Shown: piece by piece, positions 33,795 to 41,529 of the stretch
Layout of the letters: every line of letters begins with the position of its first letter
How positions within the stretch are numbered: position 1 is the stretch's first letter
The notes under the pieces: model-generated
The model's input: the letters and a program-made list of their open reading frames with translations, nothing else
The model's database searches: none
What the model was told of the DNA's origin: nothing
Source of the DNA: QVMG01 sp032073245
Lineage (GTDB): Bacteria; Bacteroidota; Bacteroidia; Bacteroidales; Tannerellaceae
NCBI GenBank assembly: GCA_032073245.1
Contig: DAMANX010000015.1
Location: forward strand, 48,995 to 112,994
Length of the DNA stretch: 64,000 nt
Direction: 5' to 3'
Translations under genes and position numbers: made by a program

Positions 33795-34205
33795 ATGAAA
33801 ATGAAAGTATTTGCATTAAATGCAGTGGTTATAGCCTTTTTATTAATGGGAAGCTTTGCTGCTCAGGCAGTCTCTCCTCGGAATTATATTTATGATACCA
33901 AGGAGGAAAATGGAAAGATTACTTCAAAGGTAGTTTTCCTGGATAATAATGGCTTACTAAACAGAGAGGTGAAATATGACTTTACCTACAATGAAGAAGG
34001 AAAAGTTGTTGAAAAGAAAGCATGCCGTTGGAATAAAGAAAAATCGGATTGGGAACCAAGTTATTTAATCATCTATAAATACACTCAGGGATCAGAGGGT
34101 ATCATCAGCGAATTTGCAATGTGGAATAAACAAAAGAAAGACTTTAGCTTAAACGTCCAAACGATGATTATACCAAATGAGAATTATGATGATATATTCT
34201 CTTAA
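33795..34205 (+). CDS. DUF3836 secreted protein (copy 1)
   Basis: 136 residues. The signal peptide ends near AAQAV. The mature part is a small beta-repeat unit: NYIYDTKEENGKITSKVVFL, LLNREVKYDFTYNEEGKVVEK, and a NENYDDIFS C-terminus. DUF3836 is a short Bacteroidales-only exported family of unknown function. A paralogue lies at 61085-61489 with the same length and an equivalent terminator. It is monocistronic. Confidence 0.88.
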   Translation: MKMKVFALNAVVIAFLLMGSFAAQAVSPRNYIYDTKEENGKITSKVVFLDNNGLLNREVKYDFTYNEEGKVVEKKACRWNKEKSDWEPSYLIIYKYTQGSEGIISEFAMWNKQKKDFSLNVQTMIIPNENYDDIFS

Positions 34206-34232
34206 TCCCAACTTAACCTTGCTATAGTGAAG

Positions 34233-34266
34233 CGCAGGCAATTTTATTGTCTGCGTTTTTTTGTTT
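34233..34266 (+). terminator. Intrinsic terminator of DUF3836 copy 1
   Basis: CGCAGGCAAT and ATTGTCTGCG pair around TTTT, followed by a run of eight T. Confidence 0.85.
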
Positions 34267-34327
34267 TTCCTATATAAGTCTTTTGCCGGTTTCTCTTCCT
34301 TTTATAGTCTTATAAAGCACTTTTTAA

Positions 34328-34415
34328 TCTTTCCACCCAGGTGGAAAGATCTCTTCACCTTGGTGGAAAGACCTCTTCACCCGGGTGGAAAGATCGTTCC
34401 ACCTAGGTGGGGAGA
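34328..34415. repeat. Four tandem 22-bp palindromic units
   Basis: Units start at 34328, 34350, 34372 and 34394, each exactly 22 bases. Their centres are the palindromes CCACCCAGGTGG, TCACCTTGGTGG, TCACCCGGGTGG and CCACCTAGGTGG, each followed by AAAGA or GGAGA. The outer bases of the palindrome are kept while the two central bases vary (CA, TT, CG, TA). It lies between two convergent genes, so it is not an obvious promoter operator. Confidence 0.85.
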
Positions 34416-34455
34416 TTAAATGTCTTACAATTTACGGATAAATTGATAATGTATC

Positions 34456-35949
34456 TCACATTGAATGGCGGCGTAAAAAAGCTACTGTTCGGTGTATTTC
34501 TGTATACATTACGATATCGTCTTCAATGAAGGGGACTTCTTTGCGAAAGTCTTTCAGGAATTTTTCTAATAAAGGTGAGGTTTTTGCCGGACGCCGAAAG
34601 TCGATACCCTGTGCGGCATTCATAAGTTCAATGGCCAGGATATGATCCAGATTATCCATGATCTTAAATAGTTTGGTCGCTGCATTAGCTCCCATGCTTA
34701 CATGATCTTCCTGCCCGTTACTGGAAACAATGGAATCGCTGCTTGCCGGATAACAATACATCTTATTTTGGCTAACCATACTGGCAGATGCATATTGTGG
34801 AATCATAAAACCGGAGTTAAGCCCCGGGTTGGCAACAAGGAATTCGGGTAGGCCCCGTAGGCCCATTATTAACTGTGCGACACGGCGTTCTGAAATATTA
34901 CCGAGTTCTGCCAGAGCTATTGCTAGGTAATCAAAGGCCAATGCCAGAGGTTGTCCATGAAAGTTTCCTCCCGAGATAATTTTATCCTCATCCGGAAAAA
35001 TAGTAGGATTGTCTGTTACCGAGTTGATCTCAGTAAGTAAAACATCTGTTACATATCGAATGGCATCTTTAGTTGCTCCATGTACTTGAGGTATACAACG
35101 GAAAGAATAGGGATCCTGCACATGTTCTTTCTTGCGTCCGATCAGTTCGCTTCCTTCAAGCAAGCGACGAAACTCTGTGCCTGTCTCTATTTGTCCCTGG
35201 TGAGGGCGTATTTGTTGTATGCAATCCATAAAAGGATCTATCAATCCGTCAAAGGCTTCCAATGAAAGCGCTGCAATAAGGTCGGCGCGTTTGGATATTT
35301 TGAATGCGCGCATCAGTGCAAATACCCCATTGGCGCTCATAAACTGCGTTCCATTCAATAAGGCTAACCCTTCTTTACTTTTCAATTTAACAGGTTTCCA
35401 GGCAAACTCATCCAATACGGCTATTGCTTCACGTTTCTTTCCTTTATAATAGACATCGCCTACTCCTATCAGGGGAAGGAATAGATTGGCTAAAGGAGCC
35501 AGATCACCTGATGCCCCTAAGGAACCACGATCATAAACAATAGGAAGAATATCATTATTGAAAAAGTCAAGGATGCGCTGTACGGTAATCACCTGTACGC
35601 CGCTATGCCCTAATGACAAAGCCTGCGCTTTAAGTAACATCATCAGGCGAACAATGACCGGGCTGACTTCGTCTCCGACGCTACAAGCATGACTCTTAAC
35701 GAGATTCTCCTGTAAAGTGCTGAGTTCATCCGGTGAAATGTTTTTGTTGCAAAGAGAACCAAATCCGGTAGTAATACCATACAATGGCCCTTCTGCTTGT
35801 TCAATTTTTTTATCCAGATAGTCGCGGCATTTCTGGATGCGCTCACGAACTTCAGCAGTAAGCTCCAATTTCATATTGGTGCTTAGTATCCGCTCAATAC
35901 TTTCGAAAGAGAGTGGTTCTGCACCTACATAATATACGTTGTGTCCCAT
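34456..35949 (-). CDS. hutH: Histidine ammonia-lyase HutH
   Basis: 497 residues. The MIO-forming triad Ala146-Ser147-Gly148 sits in GSLGASGDLAPLANL; YGITTGFGSL, TGTEFRRLLEGSELIGRKKEHVQDPYS and EINSVTDNPTIF are further landmarks. It deaminates histidine to urocanate. It is the last gene of the hut operon on this strand, 80 bases after the cyclodeaminase gene; the gap holds a TTAACGATTAA-word inverted repeat. Confidence 0.95.
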   Translation of the reverse strand: MGHNVYYVGAEPLSFESIERILSTNMKLELTAEVRERIQKCRDYLDKKIEQAEGPLYGITTGFGSLCNKNISPDELSTLQENLVKSHACSVGDEVSPVIVRLMMLLKAQALSLGHSGVQVITVQRILDFFNNDILPIVYDRGSLGASGDLAPLANLFLPLIGVGDVYYKGKKREAIAVLDEFAWKPVKLKSKEGLALLNGTQFMSANGVFALMRAFKISKRADLIAALSLEAFDGLIDPFMDCIQQIRPHQGQIETGTEFRRLLEGSELIGRKKEHVQDPYSFRCIPQVHGATKDAIRYVTDVLLTEINSVTDNPTIFPDEDKIISGGNFHGQPLALAFDYLAIALAELGNISERRVAQLIMGLRGLPEFLVANPGLNSGFMIPQYASASMVSQNKMYCYPASSDSIVSSNGQEDHVSMGANAATKLFKIMDNLDHILAIELMNAAQGIDFRRPAKTSPLLEKFLKDFRKEVPFIEDDIVMYTEIHRTVAFLRRHSM

Positions 35950-36031
35950 GTGTTAAACGATTAATGATTAACGCTTAACGATCAACGACTTTCTTTCTGA
36001 TCTGAAATTAATCGTTAATCGTTAATCGTTT
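35946..36031. repeat. Inverted word repeat (ACGATTAATG type) inside the hut operon
   Basis: Left words (GTTAAACGATTAATGATTAACG) and right words (TTAATCGTTAATCGTTAATCG) are complementary around a short GACTTTCTTTCTG loop. It lies between fchA and hutH and could reduce read-through. Confidence 0.7.
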
Positions 36032-36653
36032 ATAATTGTGTTTTTACCCAATCCAGAAGTTTCGCCTCAATACGGATAGCCTCCGATTCCAGCTCGTCTG
36101 CTTCTTGTTGCATACGTGTAACAAAAGTTTCATCTTTTATGGAGGTGAGGTTGATACGCACATTTAAAAGAGCACCTAATACACATGTACGTGCTGTCAT
36201 CATAGCGACACATGCATCGGTCACCGCATTCTGGTTCCCTTTGTGGGCAACATAAATTATTGTTTCCATTACATGGCCAACTTCTTTGGCTACTTGCATA
36301 GGAACCATTGCAGCTTCTTTCGTCGCATCCTGTATTTCGCGGCTACGTACGGCTATTTCTTCTTCCGTCTCTTTGGGTAATTTGAAGGCAGAGAATACTC
36401 TATTGTAAGCATCGCTGTCCTTGTCGATATACTCAATAAGCCGCGCGCGAATTGTGGCTGCTTCTACGGCAATAGCCCGCATTTGGCCATCATATTCTGC
36501 ATATTTTTTCTTTCCGATGGTGAGGTTTGCAACCATCTCAGTAAGAGAAGTTGAAATGGCACCGCAAAGTGCCGATATGCTTCCGCCTCCGGGGACAGGT
36601 GTATTGGCTGCTGTTTCAGCAAGAAAATCTTTGATTGTTAAGTCAACTAACAT
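36030..36653 (-). CDS. fchA: Formimidoyltetrahydrofolate cyclodeaminase (FTCD C-terminal domain type)
   Basis: 207 residues. Nearly all helical; VDLTIKDFLAETAANTPVPGGGSISALCGA is the family N-terminal signature (PGGGS folate-site loop). It converts 5-formimino-THF to 5,10-methenyl-THF plus ammonia, the final step of this histidine route. In mammals this domain is fused to the formiminotransferase; here the two are separate genes flanking hutI. Confidence 0.92.
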   Translation of the reverse strand: MLVDLTIKDFLAETAANTPVPGGGSISALCGAISTSLTEMVANLTIGKKKYAEYDGQMRAIAVEAATIRARLIEYIDKDSDAYNRVFSAFKLPKETEEEIAVRSREIQDATKEAAMVPMQVAKEVGHVMETIIYVAHKGNQNAVTDACVAMMTARTCVLGALLNVRINLTSIKDETFVTRMQQEADELESEAIRIEAKLLDWVKTQL

Positions 36654-36700
36654 ATTCTTTTGTTTGTGGGTTTTTATACGATATAAATTTAATTACTAAT

Positions 36701-37951
36701 CTAAATAATAACTCCTTTTTTAATTACTTTTTCTACAATATTCATTCCAAAATGATAAGGTAGAAATTTGTATGAAGGATACTGAAGAAGGATCATATCT
36801 GCTTGTTTGCCAACATCGATACTCCCAATTTGATCCGCACGCCCCAGGGCGGCGGCTCCATTGAGAGTAAGTGCCGTAACAGTTTCCTCAGGAGAAAGAT
36901 TCATATATATGCATGCAATCGCAATAAGCATAGGAATTGAGGAAGAGAAGCAACTACCTGGATTGAGATCGGAAGCTAATGCTACAGCACAACCGGCATC
37001 AATCATTTTACGGCCTCGTGCATAAGGCTCTTTGAGAGAGAATGCGGTCAGCGGCAATAATGTTGCAACAACATCATTTGCCGCCATCTGACGAATCCCT
37101 TCATCGGAGGCATGCAGGAGATGGTCTGCACTAACTGCTTTCAGACGTGCTGCCAATTCAGCTCCACCCAATTGTACAATTTCATCGGCATGTAACTTTA
37201 ATCCGAATCCATATTTCCGTGCAGCAAGCAATAACCGTTCACTTTGTTCCACAGAAAAGACACCTTTCTCACAGAAGACATCACAAAAACTTACTCCAAA
37301 ATCCGGATGGATATTGGGTAATGCTTCTGTTATTAAGAAATCAATGTATTCGTCTGTTCGTCCGGTAAACTCAGGAGATAATGCATGTGCTCCCAGGTAG
37401 GTTGAAACAATATCGATAGAATGCTCTTTATTGAGTTCCGCCATAACCTGTAGTTGCAGAGTTTCTGTAGATAAGTCCAGCCCATAGCCGCTTTTTCCTT
37501 CTACTGTTGTTACTCCCATTGCCAGAAATTCGTCAAGGCGTGGGAGTGCACTCTCTCTTAATTCTTCAAAACTGCTTCCACGAGTAGCTTTCATCGTGTT
37601 AACAATACCACCCCCGCGTTCCATGATCGACATATAACTGTCACCTCTCAAACGCCAGGAGAACTCTTCTTCCCGGTAACCACCAAAAACAAAGTGTGTA
37701 TGACTATCTACAAAGCCGGGTAGGAGAGCTTTCCCATTTGCATCTACCTCGGGATAAAAGCCGGATAATTGTTGTAAGACTTCTTCCGTAGTTCCTACGT
37801 GGGTTATGATGCCGTTTTCAATTGCAACTGCTCCGTCTTCAATAATTCCTAATTCAGACATTTCTTTGCCTTTTTTTGCAGAAAAGCCTGAGCAGGTAAC
37901 CAACTGCGATATATTACGTATTAATAATCGTGTATTATTCATAAGTTTCAT
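36701..37951 (-). CDS. hutI: Imidazolonepropionase HutI
   Basis: 416 residues. It is an amidohydrolase: metal site GFVDSHTHFVFGG, family block RLRGDSYMSIMERGGGIVNT, EGKSGYGLDLSTE, LKLHADEIVQLGG, VSADHLLH and ALASDLNPGSC. It hydrolyses imidazolonepropionate to N-formimino-L-glutamate. The ATG at 37951 overlaps the upstream ftcD stop by 4 bases (ATGA coupling); an alternative ATG three codons later removes the overlap. Confidence 0.95.
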   Translation of the reverse strand: MKLMNNTRLLIRNISQLVTCSGFSAKKGKEMSELGIIEDGAVAIENGIITHVGTTEEVLQQLSGFYPEVDANGKALLPGFVDSHTHFVFGGYREEEFSWRLRGDSYMSIMERGGGIVNTMKATRGSSFEELRESALPRLDEFLAMGVTTVEGKSGYGLDLSTETLQLQVMAELNKEHSIDIVSTYLGAHALSPEFTGRTDEYIDFLITEALPNIHPDFGVSFCDVFCEKGVFSVEQSERLLLAARKYGFGLKLHADEIVQLGGAELAARLKAVSADHLLHASDEGIRQMAANDVVATLLPLTAFSLKEPYARGRKMIDAGCAVALASDLNPGSCFSSSIPMLIAIACIYMNLSPEETVTALTLNGAAALGRADQIGSIDVGKQADMILLQYPSYKFLPYHFGMNIVEKVIKKGVII

Positions 37952-38853
37952 TCCATAATTCTGGCTTCTAATACCTGTTCCATGGAGAAGTTTTCCAACC
38001 CAAGGTAATAGGATGCCGTGTCGATCAAAGCCTCCATAGGGACAAGCCCTACTATTTCACTACCTACAACAGAAACTCCATATCGGCGTGCTTCAATACG
38101 TACTAATTCAAAAGCACGATAAAGAGCTGTACGGGTATAGTCGGTCATATTTATGGATACCTGGACTATTCCCCTGTCGGTAAGTTCCACTCCCATAGCT
38201 TTACAATAACGTAAACCTCCGCCGATGAAACGGATCTTTTTAGCGATATCGGATGCAATCTCGAGTTTGTCTGTTCCCAGATTAACATTGTATGCAACTA
38301 AAGGCATACGGGCCCCTATTGCAACTGTACCGGCTGTTGAATGGCGTTCTGCCGGGCCAAAGTCCGGAGTCCATTCCGGTTGTTTTATTTTTTCAGCCAT
38401 TCCTTCGAATTCTCCCTTGCGTACTGCTGCCAGATTTTCACGGTGCGGTGCGGAAGCGGATTTCTCATAGAGAAATACGGGTAGACTGTAACGTTCTGCA
38501 ACCTCTTTACCTACTTCTTTGGAAAGAGCAACAGCTTCCTCCATCGTACATCCTTTAATCGGAATGAAAGGCACAACATCTACTGCTCCCATGCGAGGAT
38601 GTTGTCCACTATGTTTGGTAAGATCGATTAGGTTTATAGCAATACCGATGGCCTCGATAATCGCCGCTTTCAATGCCTGAGGCTCACCAACCGTTGTTAC
38701 GACCAAGCGGTTATGATCCTCATCATTGCTATAATCTAATAGTTTAACTCCAGCCTTTCCGCGGAAAGGAGATACGATTTTTTCTATTTTATCCAGATCG
38801 CGTCCTTCACTAAAGTTAGGAACACATTCCATTATTTTGCTCCAGGTACTCAT
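37948..38853 (-). CDS. ftcD: Glutamate formimidoyltransferase (FTCD N-terminal type)
   Basis: 301 residues. IMECVPNFSEGRDLDKIEKI at the start, DYSNDEDHNRLVVTTVGEP, HPRMGAVDVVPFIPIKG and GLVPMEALID are the family blocks. It transfers the formimino group of formiminoglutamate to tetrahydrofolate, releasing glutamate. It lies between hutU (33-base gap with a TTAATGATTAA word) and hutI. Confidence 0.94.
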   Translation of the reverse strand: MSTWSKIMECVPNFSEGRDLDKIEKIVSPFRGKAGVKLLDYSNDEDHNRLVVTTVGEPQALKAAIIEAIGIAINLIDLTKHSGQHPRMGAVDVVPFIPIKGCTMEEAVALSKEVGKEVAERYSLPVFLYEKSASAPHRENLAAVRKGEFEGMAEKIKQPEWTPDFGPAERHSTAGTVAIGARMPLVAYNVNLGTDKLEIASDIAKKIRFIGGGLRYCKAMGVELTDRGIVQVSINMTDYTRTALYRAFELVRIEARRYGVSVVGSEIVGLVPMEALIDTASYYLGLENFSMEQVLEARIME

Positions 38854-38857
38854 TTTT

Positions 38858-38892
38858 TGTAATGATTAATTATTAATGTTTAATGATTAATT
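38858..38892. repeat. Short AATGATTAATT word repeat between hutU and ftcD
   Basis: Tandem AATGATTAATTATTAATG and AATGATTAATTA words fill the short gap and overlap the hutU stop. It is a one-sided version of the hairpins at 12121 and 35946. Confidence 0.5.
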
Positions 38893-40890
38893 AGTTGCGC
38901 TATGGGTATTTCTTACTGTTTCTTTTACAAGTTTATCATTGGCTACATAAGGAAGGGTAATATGATAGTCTTTAGAATAATTTGCATTAAAAGTTGTACT
39001 GGTTTCAATGGCGTTCATATTACGTGCCCAAGAGCGACGGGCTACTCCGCCCATTACATCCCATAACATGGCAGAACGAAGAATTTCATCTACGCGTTCA
39101 CTTCCATCCAATACCATGCCGAATCCTCCATTAATTGACTTTCCGATACCTACTCCGCCGCCATTGTGTAATGCTACAAGACTCATGCCCCGTGCTGCGT
39201 TCCCGGCGAAACATTGTACTGCCATATCAGCCATAACATTACTTCCGTCATAAATGTTGGCAGTTTCACGGAAAGGTGAGTCTGTTCCACTGACATCATG
39301 ATGATCGCGTCCCAGCATAATAGGTCCTACTTCACCGTCTCGTACCATCTGGTTGAAACGAAGTGCAATATTCATACGGCCTTCTGCATCCTGATAGAGA
39401 ATACGAGCCTGAGTTCCAACGACCAGTTGATTCTCTTCTGCGTCACGTATCCAATTGTAATTATCCCTGTCCTGTCCCCGTCTTGTCGGATCTATACAAT
39501 CCATAGCTGCTTGGTCAGTTTTAATCAGATCTTCGTGTTTCCCACTCAGGCATACCCAGCGGAAAGGGCCATATCCATAGTCGAATAATTCCGGACCCAT
39601 AATATCTTCTACATAAGAAGGCCAGATAAAACCATCTTTCTCGTCAATACCATTACGGGAGATTTCTTTCACACCAGCATCATAGATCGCTTTCATAAAA
39701 GAATTGCCATAATCAAAGAAATAAGTGCCGCGATCTACTAGTTTACGGATCACTTCAAAGTGACGGACTAATGTTTGATCTACTAAAGCGTCGAAAGCTT
39801 CCCGGTTATTACTCAATAAGCGCGTACGTTCTTCAAAAGTAAGCCCAACCGGACAGTAGCCACCTTCGTAAACTGCATGGCAAGATGTCTGATCACTTAA
39901 TAAGTCTATGTGTATTTGTTTTGATTCGGCATATTCCAGCAAATCAACAATATTACCATGATAGGCTATGGAAGTAGGTTTTGATTCTTTTACTGCTTTT
40001 GCAGCAAGTGAGAATGCTTCGTCCATTTTATCAGTTACATGCTCTACCCAACCTTGTGCTCTTCGTGTTTCAATACGCGAGGCGTCTACTTCGGCTGTAA
40101 TTGAGGCAGCCCCTGCAATCAGAGCTGCTTTAGGTTGGGCACCACTCATACCTCCCAGACCGGATGATACAAAAAGATATCCATGCAAATCTTTATCCTG
40201 CGGTATGCCTAATTTCTTACGTCCGGCATTTAATAAGGTGTTGAATGTGCCATGTACAATCCCCTGTGGACCTATATACATCCAACCGCCAGCAGTCATC
40301 TGTCCATAGTTTGCTACTCCCATTTGGGCGGCAATATGCCAATCTTTCTGATTATCGAACATACCTACCATCATGGAGTTAGTTATGATAACACGGGGAG
40401 CATCGGGCTTGGATTTGAATAATCCCAAGGGATGTCCTGATTCAATAACAAGTGTCTGGTCTTGTGTCAACTCTTCCAAATATTGCATAATTAAGCGATA
40501 CTGCATCCAGTTCTGGCATACCTGACCTGTTTCTCCATAAGTAACCAGTTCATAAGGATAGAGGGCAATATCAAAGCAGAGATTGTTGTCAATCATTACC
40601 TGAAATGCTTTTCCTTCTATACAATTTCCTTTGTATTCATCAATTGGTTTCGCTTTTAAATCTCCCTTAGGGCGGTAACGGTAACCATAAATACGGCCCC
40701 TTGTAAGTAACTCCTCCATAAATTCGGGAGCTAATTCCTCATGTAATTCGGTAGGTATATAACGGAGAGCATTCTTCAATGCAGTTTCCGTTTGTGCTGG
40801 TGTTAATGAAAAGCCGCGATCAGGAGCACGGCGAACACCTGGAATAAAAGAAGGATATTCCGGTAAGTGCTTGTTTAGTGATATTTCCAT
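38887..40890 (-). CDS. hutU: Urocanate hydratase HutU
   Basis: 667 residues. Landmarks include ANYGQMTAGGWMYIGPQGIVHGT, VFVSSGLGGMSGAQPKAALIAG-like NAD-binding glycine loop, DLLSDQTSCH, GPFRWVCLSGKHEDL and ALHNGGGVGIGKSINGGFG. It adds water to urocanate to give imidazolonepropionate, using NAD+ as an electrophile. It is about 110 residues longer than the 550-residue classic form, which matches the long urocanase type. First gene of the hut operon. Confidence 0.95.
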   Translation of the reverse strand: MEISLNKHLPEYPSFIPGVRRAPDRGFSLTPAQTETALKNALRYIPTELHEELAPEFMEELLTRGRIYGYRYRPKGDLKAKPIDEYKGNCIEGKAFQVMIDNNLCFDIALYPYELVTYGETGQVCQNWMQYRLIMQYLEELTQDQTLVIESGHPLGLFKSKPDAPRVIITNSMMVGMFDNQKDWHIAAQMGVANYGQMTAGGWMYIGPQGIVHGTFNTLLNAGRKKLGIPQDKDLHGYLFVSSGLGGMSGAQPKAALIAGAASITAEVDASRIETRRAQGWVEHVTDKMDEAFSLAAKAVKESKPTSIAYHGNIVDLLEYAESKQIHIDLLSDQTSCHAVYEGGYCPVGLTFEERTRLLSNNREAFDALVDQTLVRHFEVIRKLVDRGTYFFDYGNSFMKAIYDAGVKEISRNGIDEKDGFIWPSYVEDIMGPELFDYGYGPFRWVCLSGKHEDLIKTDQAAMDCIDPTRRGQDRDNYNWIRDAEENQLVVGTQARILYQDAEGRMNIALRFNQMVRDGEVGPIMLGRDHHDVSGTDSPFRETANIYDGSNVMADMAVQCFAGNAARGMSLVALHNGGGVGIGKSINGGFGMVLDGSERVDEILRSAMLWDVMGGVARRSWARNMNAIETSTTFNANYSKDYHITLPYVANDKLVKETVRNTHSATN

Positions 40891-40912
40891 ATTTCAGCGC
40901 ATTTTTAAGTTG

Positions 40913-40927
40913 CTTACAATTTGTAAG
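40913..40927. promoter_or_regulatory. Palindrome in the hut operon leader, candidate operator
   Basis: CTTACAA-T-TTGTAAG, perfect 7-1-7 palindrome, between the predicted transcription start and the hutU ATG. The position fits a roadblock repressor site. No regulator gene is adjacent. Confidence 0.5.
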
Positions 40928-40950
40928 TATATAGACCTTGTAAACGGGCA

Positions 40951-40981
40951 ACAAGGTAGCTGTTTTGGCTAAGATAACAAA
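40951..40981 (-). promoter_or_regulatory. Candidate promoter of the hut operon
   Basis: On the minus strand: TTTG (40981-40978), 19 spacer bases, TACCTTGT (40958-40951). The -7 box differs from TAnnTTTG in one or two positions. Confidence 0.5.
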
Positions 40982-41029
40982 GTTAGGAGGTATGTTTAGG
41001 AGCATAATGTCGCTTTGCGTGCAAAGCGA

Positions 41030-41062
41030 AATGAATAGTGAAAAATGAAAAGTGGAAATGTA
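41030..41062. repeat. Left GTGAAAAATGAAAAGTG word arm beside the four-helix pseudogene
   Basis: AATAGTGAAAAATGAAAAGTGG words, ending just before the pseudogene stop, match in inverted orientation the right arm at 41443-41529. Confidence 0.6.
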
Positions 41063-41067
41063 ATAAG

Positions 41068-41427
41068 TTATTTGGGGGATTGATTTTCTTTAGCTGTTTT
41101 GACTGTTTTTATAAGGATAGCAAGTAGTTCATTTATTTCATTAAGGAGGCTTTGATACATTTCTGTTGTAATGATCTGAGTCGCAAATAGTAATTTAATC
41201 CAGTGTCTGGTTTCATTTGCTTCTTTAAGGCTAATCTCATTTTTGATATAAAATCGGCTTTACTCTGCGCAAAACAAGCTTCACTGACAAGTGCTCCTAT
41301 TGCTGTTCCAGAACGCATAATTTGTTTGCTGAGAATATTCACTATTCTCTTTTTGGAGCCATCGTGATAATCCGACAATTCGGATAGCAAAAGCAAAGCT
41401 TCTTTCTTCTAATATACTATTTTTCAT
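41068..41427 (-). pseudogene. Four-helix-bundle (S23-type) protein gene broken by two frameshifts
   Basis: Reads from ATG 41427 as MKNSILEERSFAFAIRIVGL and WLQKENSEY; then a two-base loss shifts to the frame giving ILSKQIMRSGTAIG and SKADFISK. Loss of one A from an A-run (within TCAAAAATGAG) then shifts to the frame ANETRHWIKLLFATQIITTE, which ends at TAA 41068. Total length 120 codons equals the normal family length. All three pieces align in order to one typical S23-type protein, so this is a decayed gene rather than overlapping genes. It is flanked on both sides by inverted GTGAAAAG-type words, like the intact family member at 815-1372. Confidence 0.87.
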
Positions 41428-41442
41428 GTGAAGGAGTTGATT

Positions 41443-41529
41443 AAATGAAAAGTGAAAATTTAGAGGGGAAAAAGAAAAGTGAAGAATAGTCCAACCATTC
41501 TTCACTTTTCACTTTTAATTTTTCACTTC
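41443..41529. repeat. Right GTGAAAAG word hairpin beside the four-helix pseudogene
   Basis: AAAAGTGAAAATT... AAAAGTGAAGAATAG on the left pairs with CATTCTTCACTTTTCAC and TTTAATTTTTCACTTC on the right around CCAAC. It lies between the pseudogene start and the secDF stop, overlapping the latter by a few bases. Confidence 0.75.

Noticed and set aside
34328..34415. CRISPR array interpretation of the 22-bp tandem units
   Set aside because: Units are contiguous with no spacers and are internally palindromic; no cas genes in the window.
41281..41505. Separate small genes at 41133-41396 and 41281-41505 on the minus strand
   Set aside because: Both are pieces of one frameshifted four-helix-bundle gene (41068-41427).
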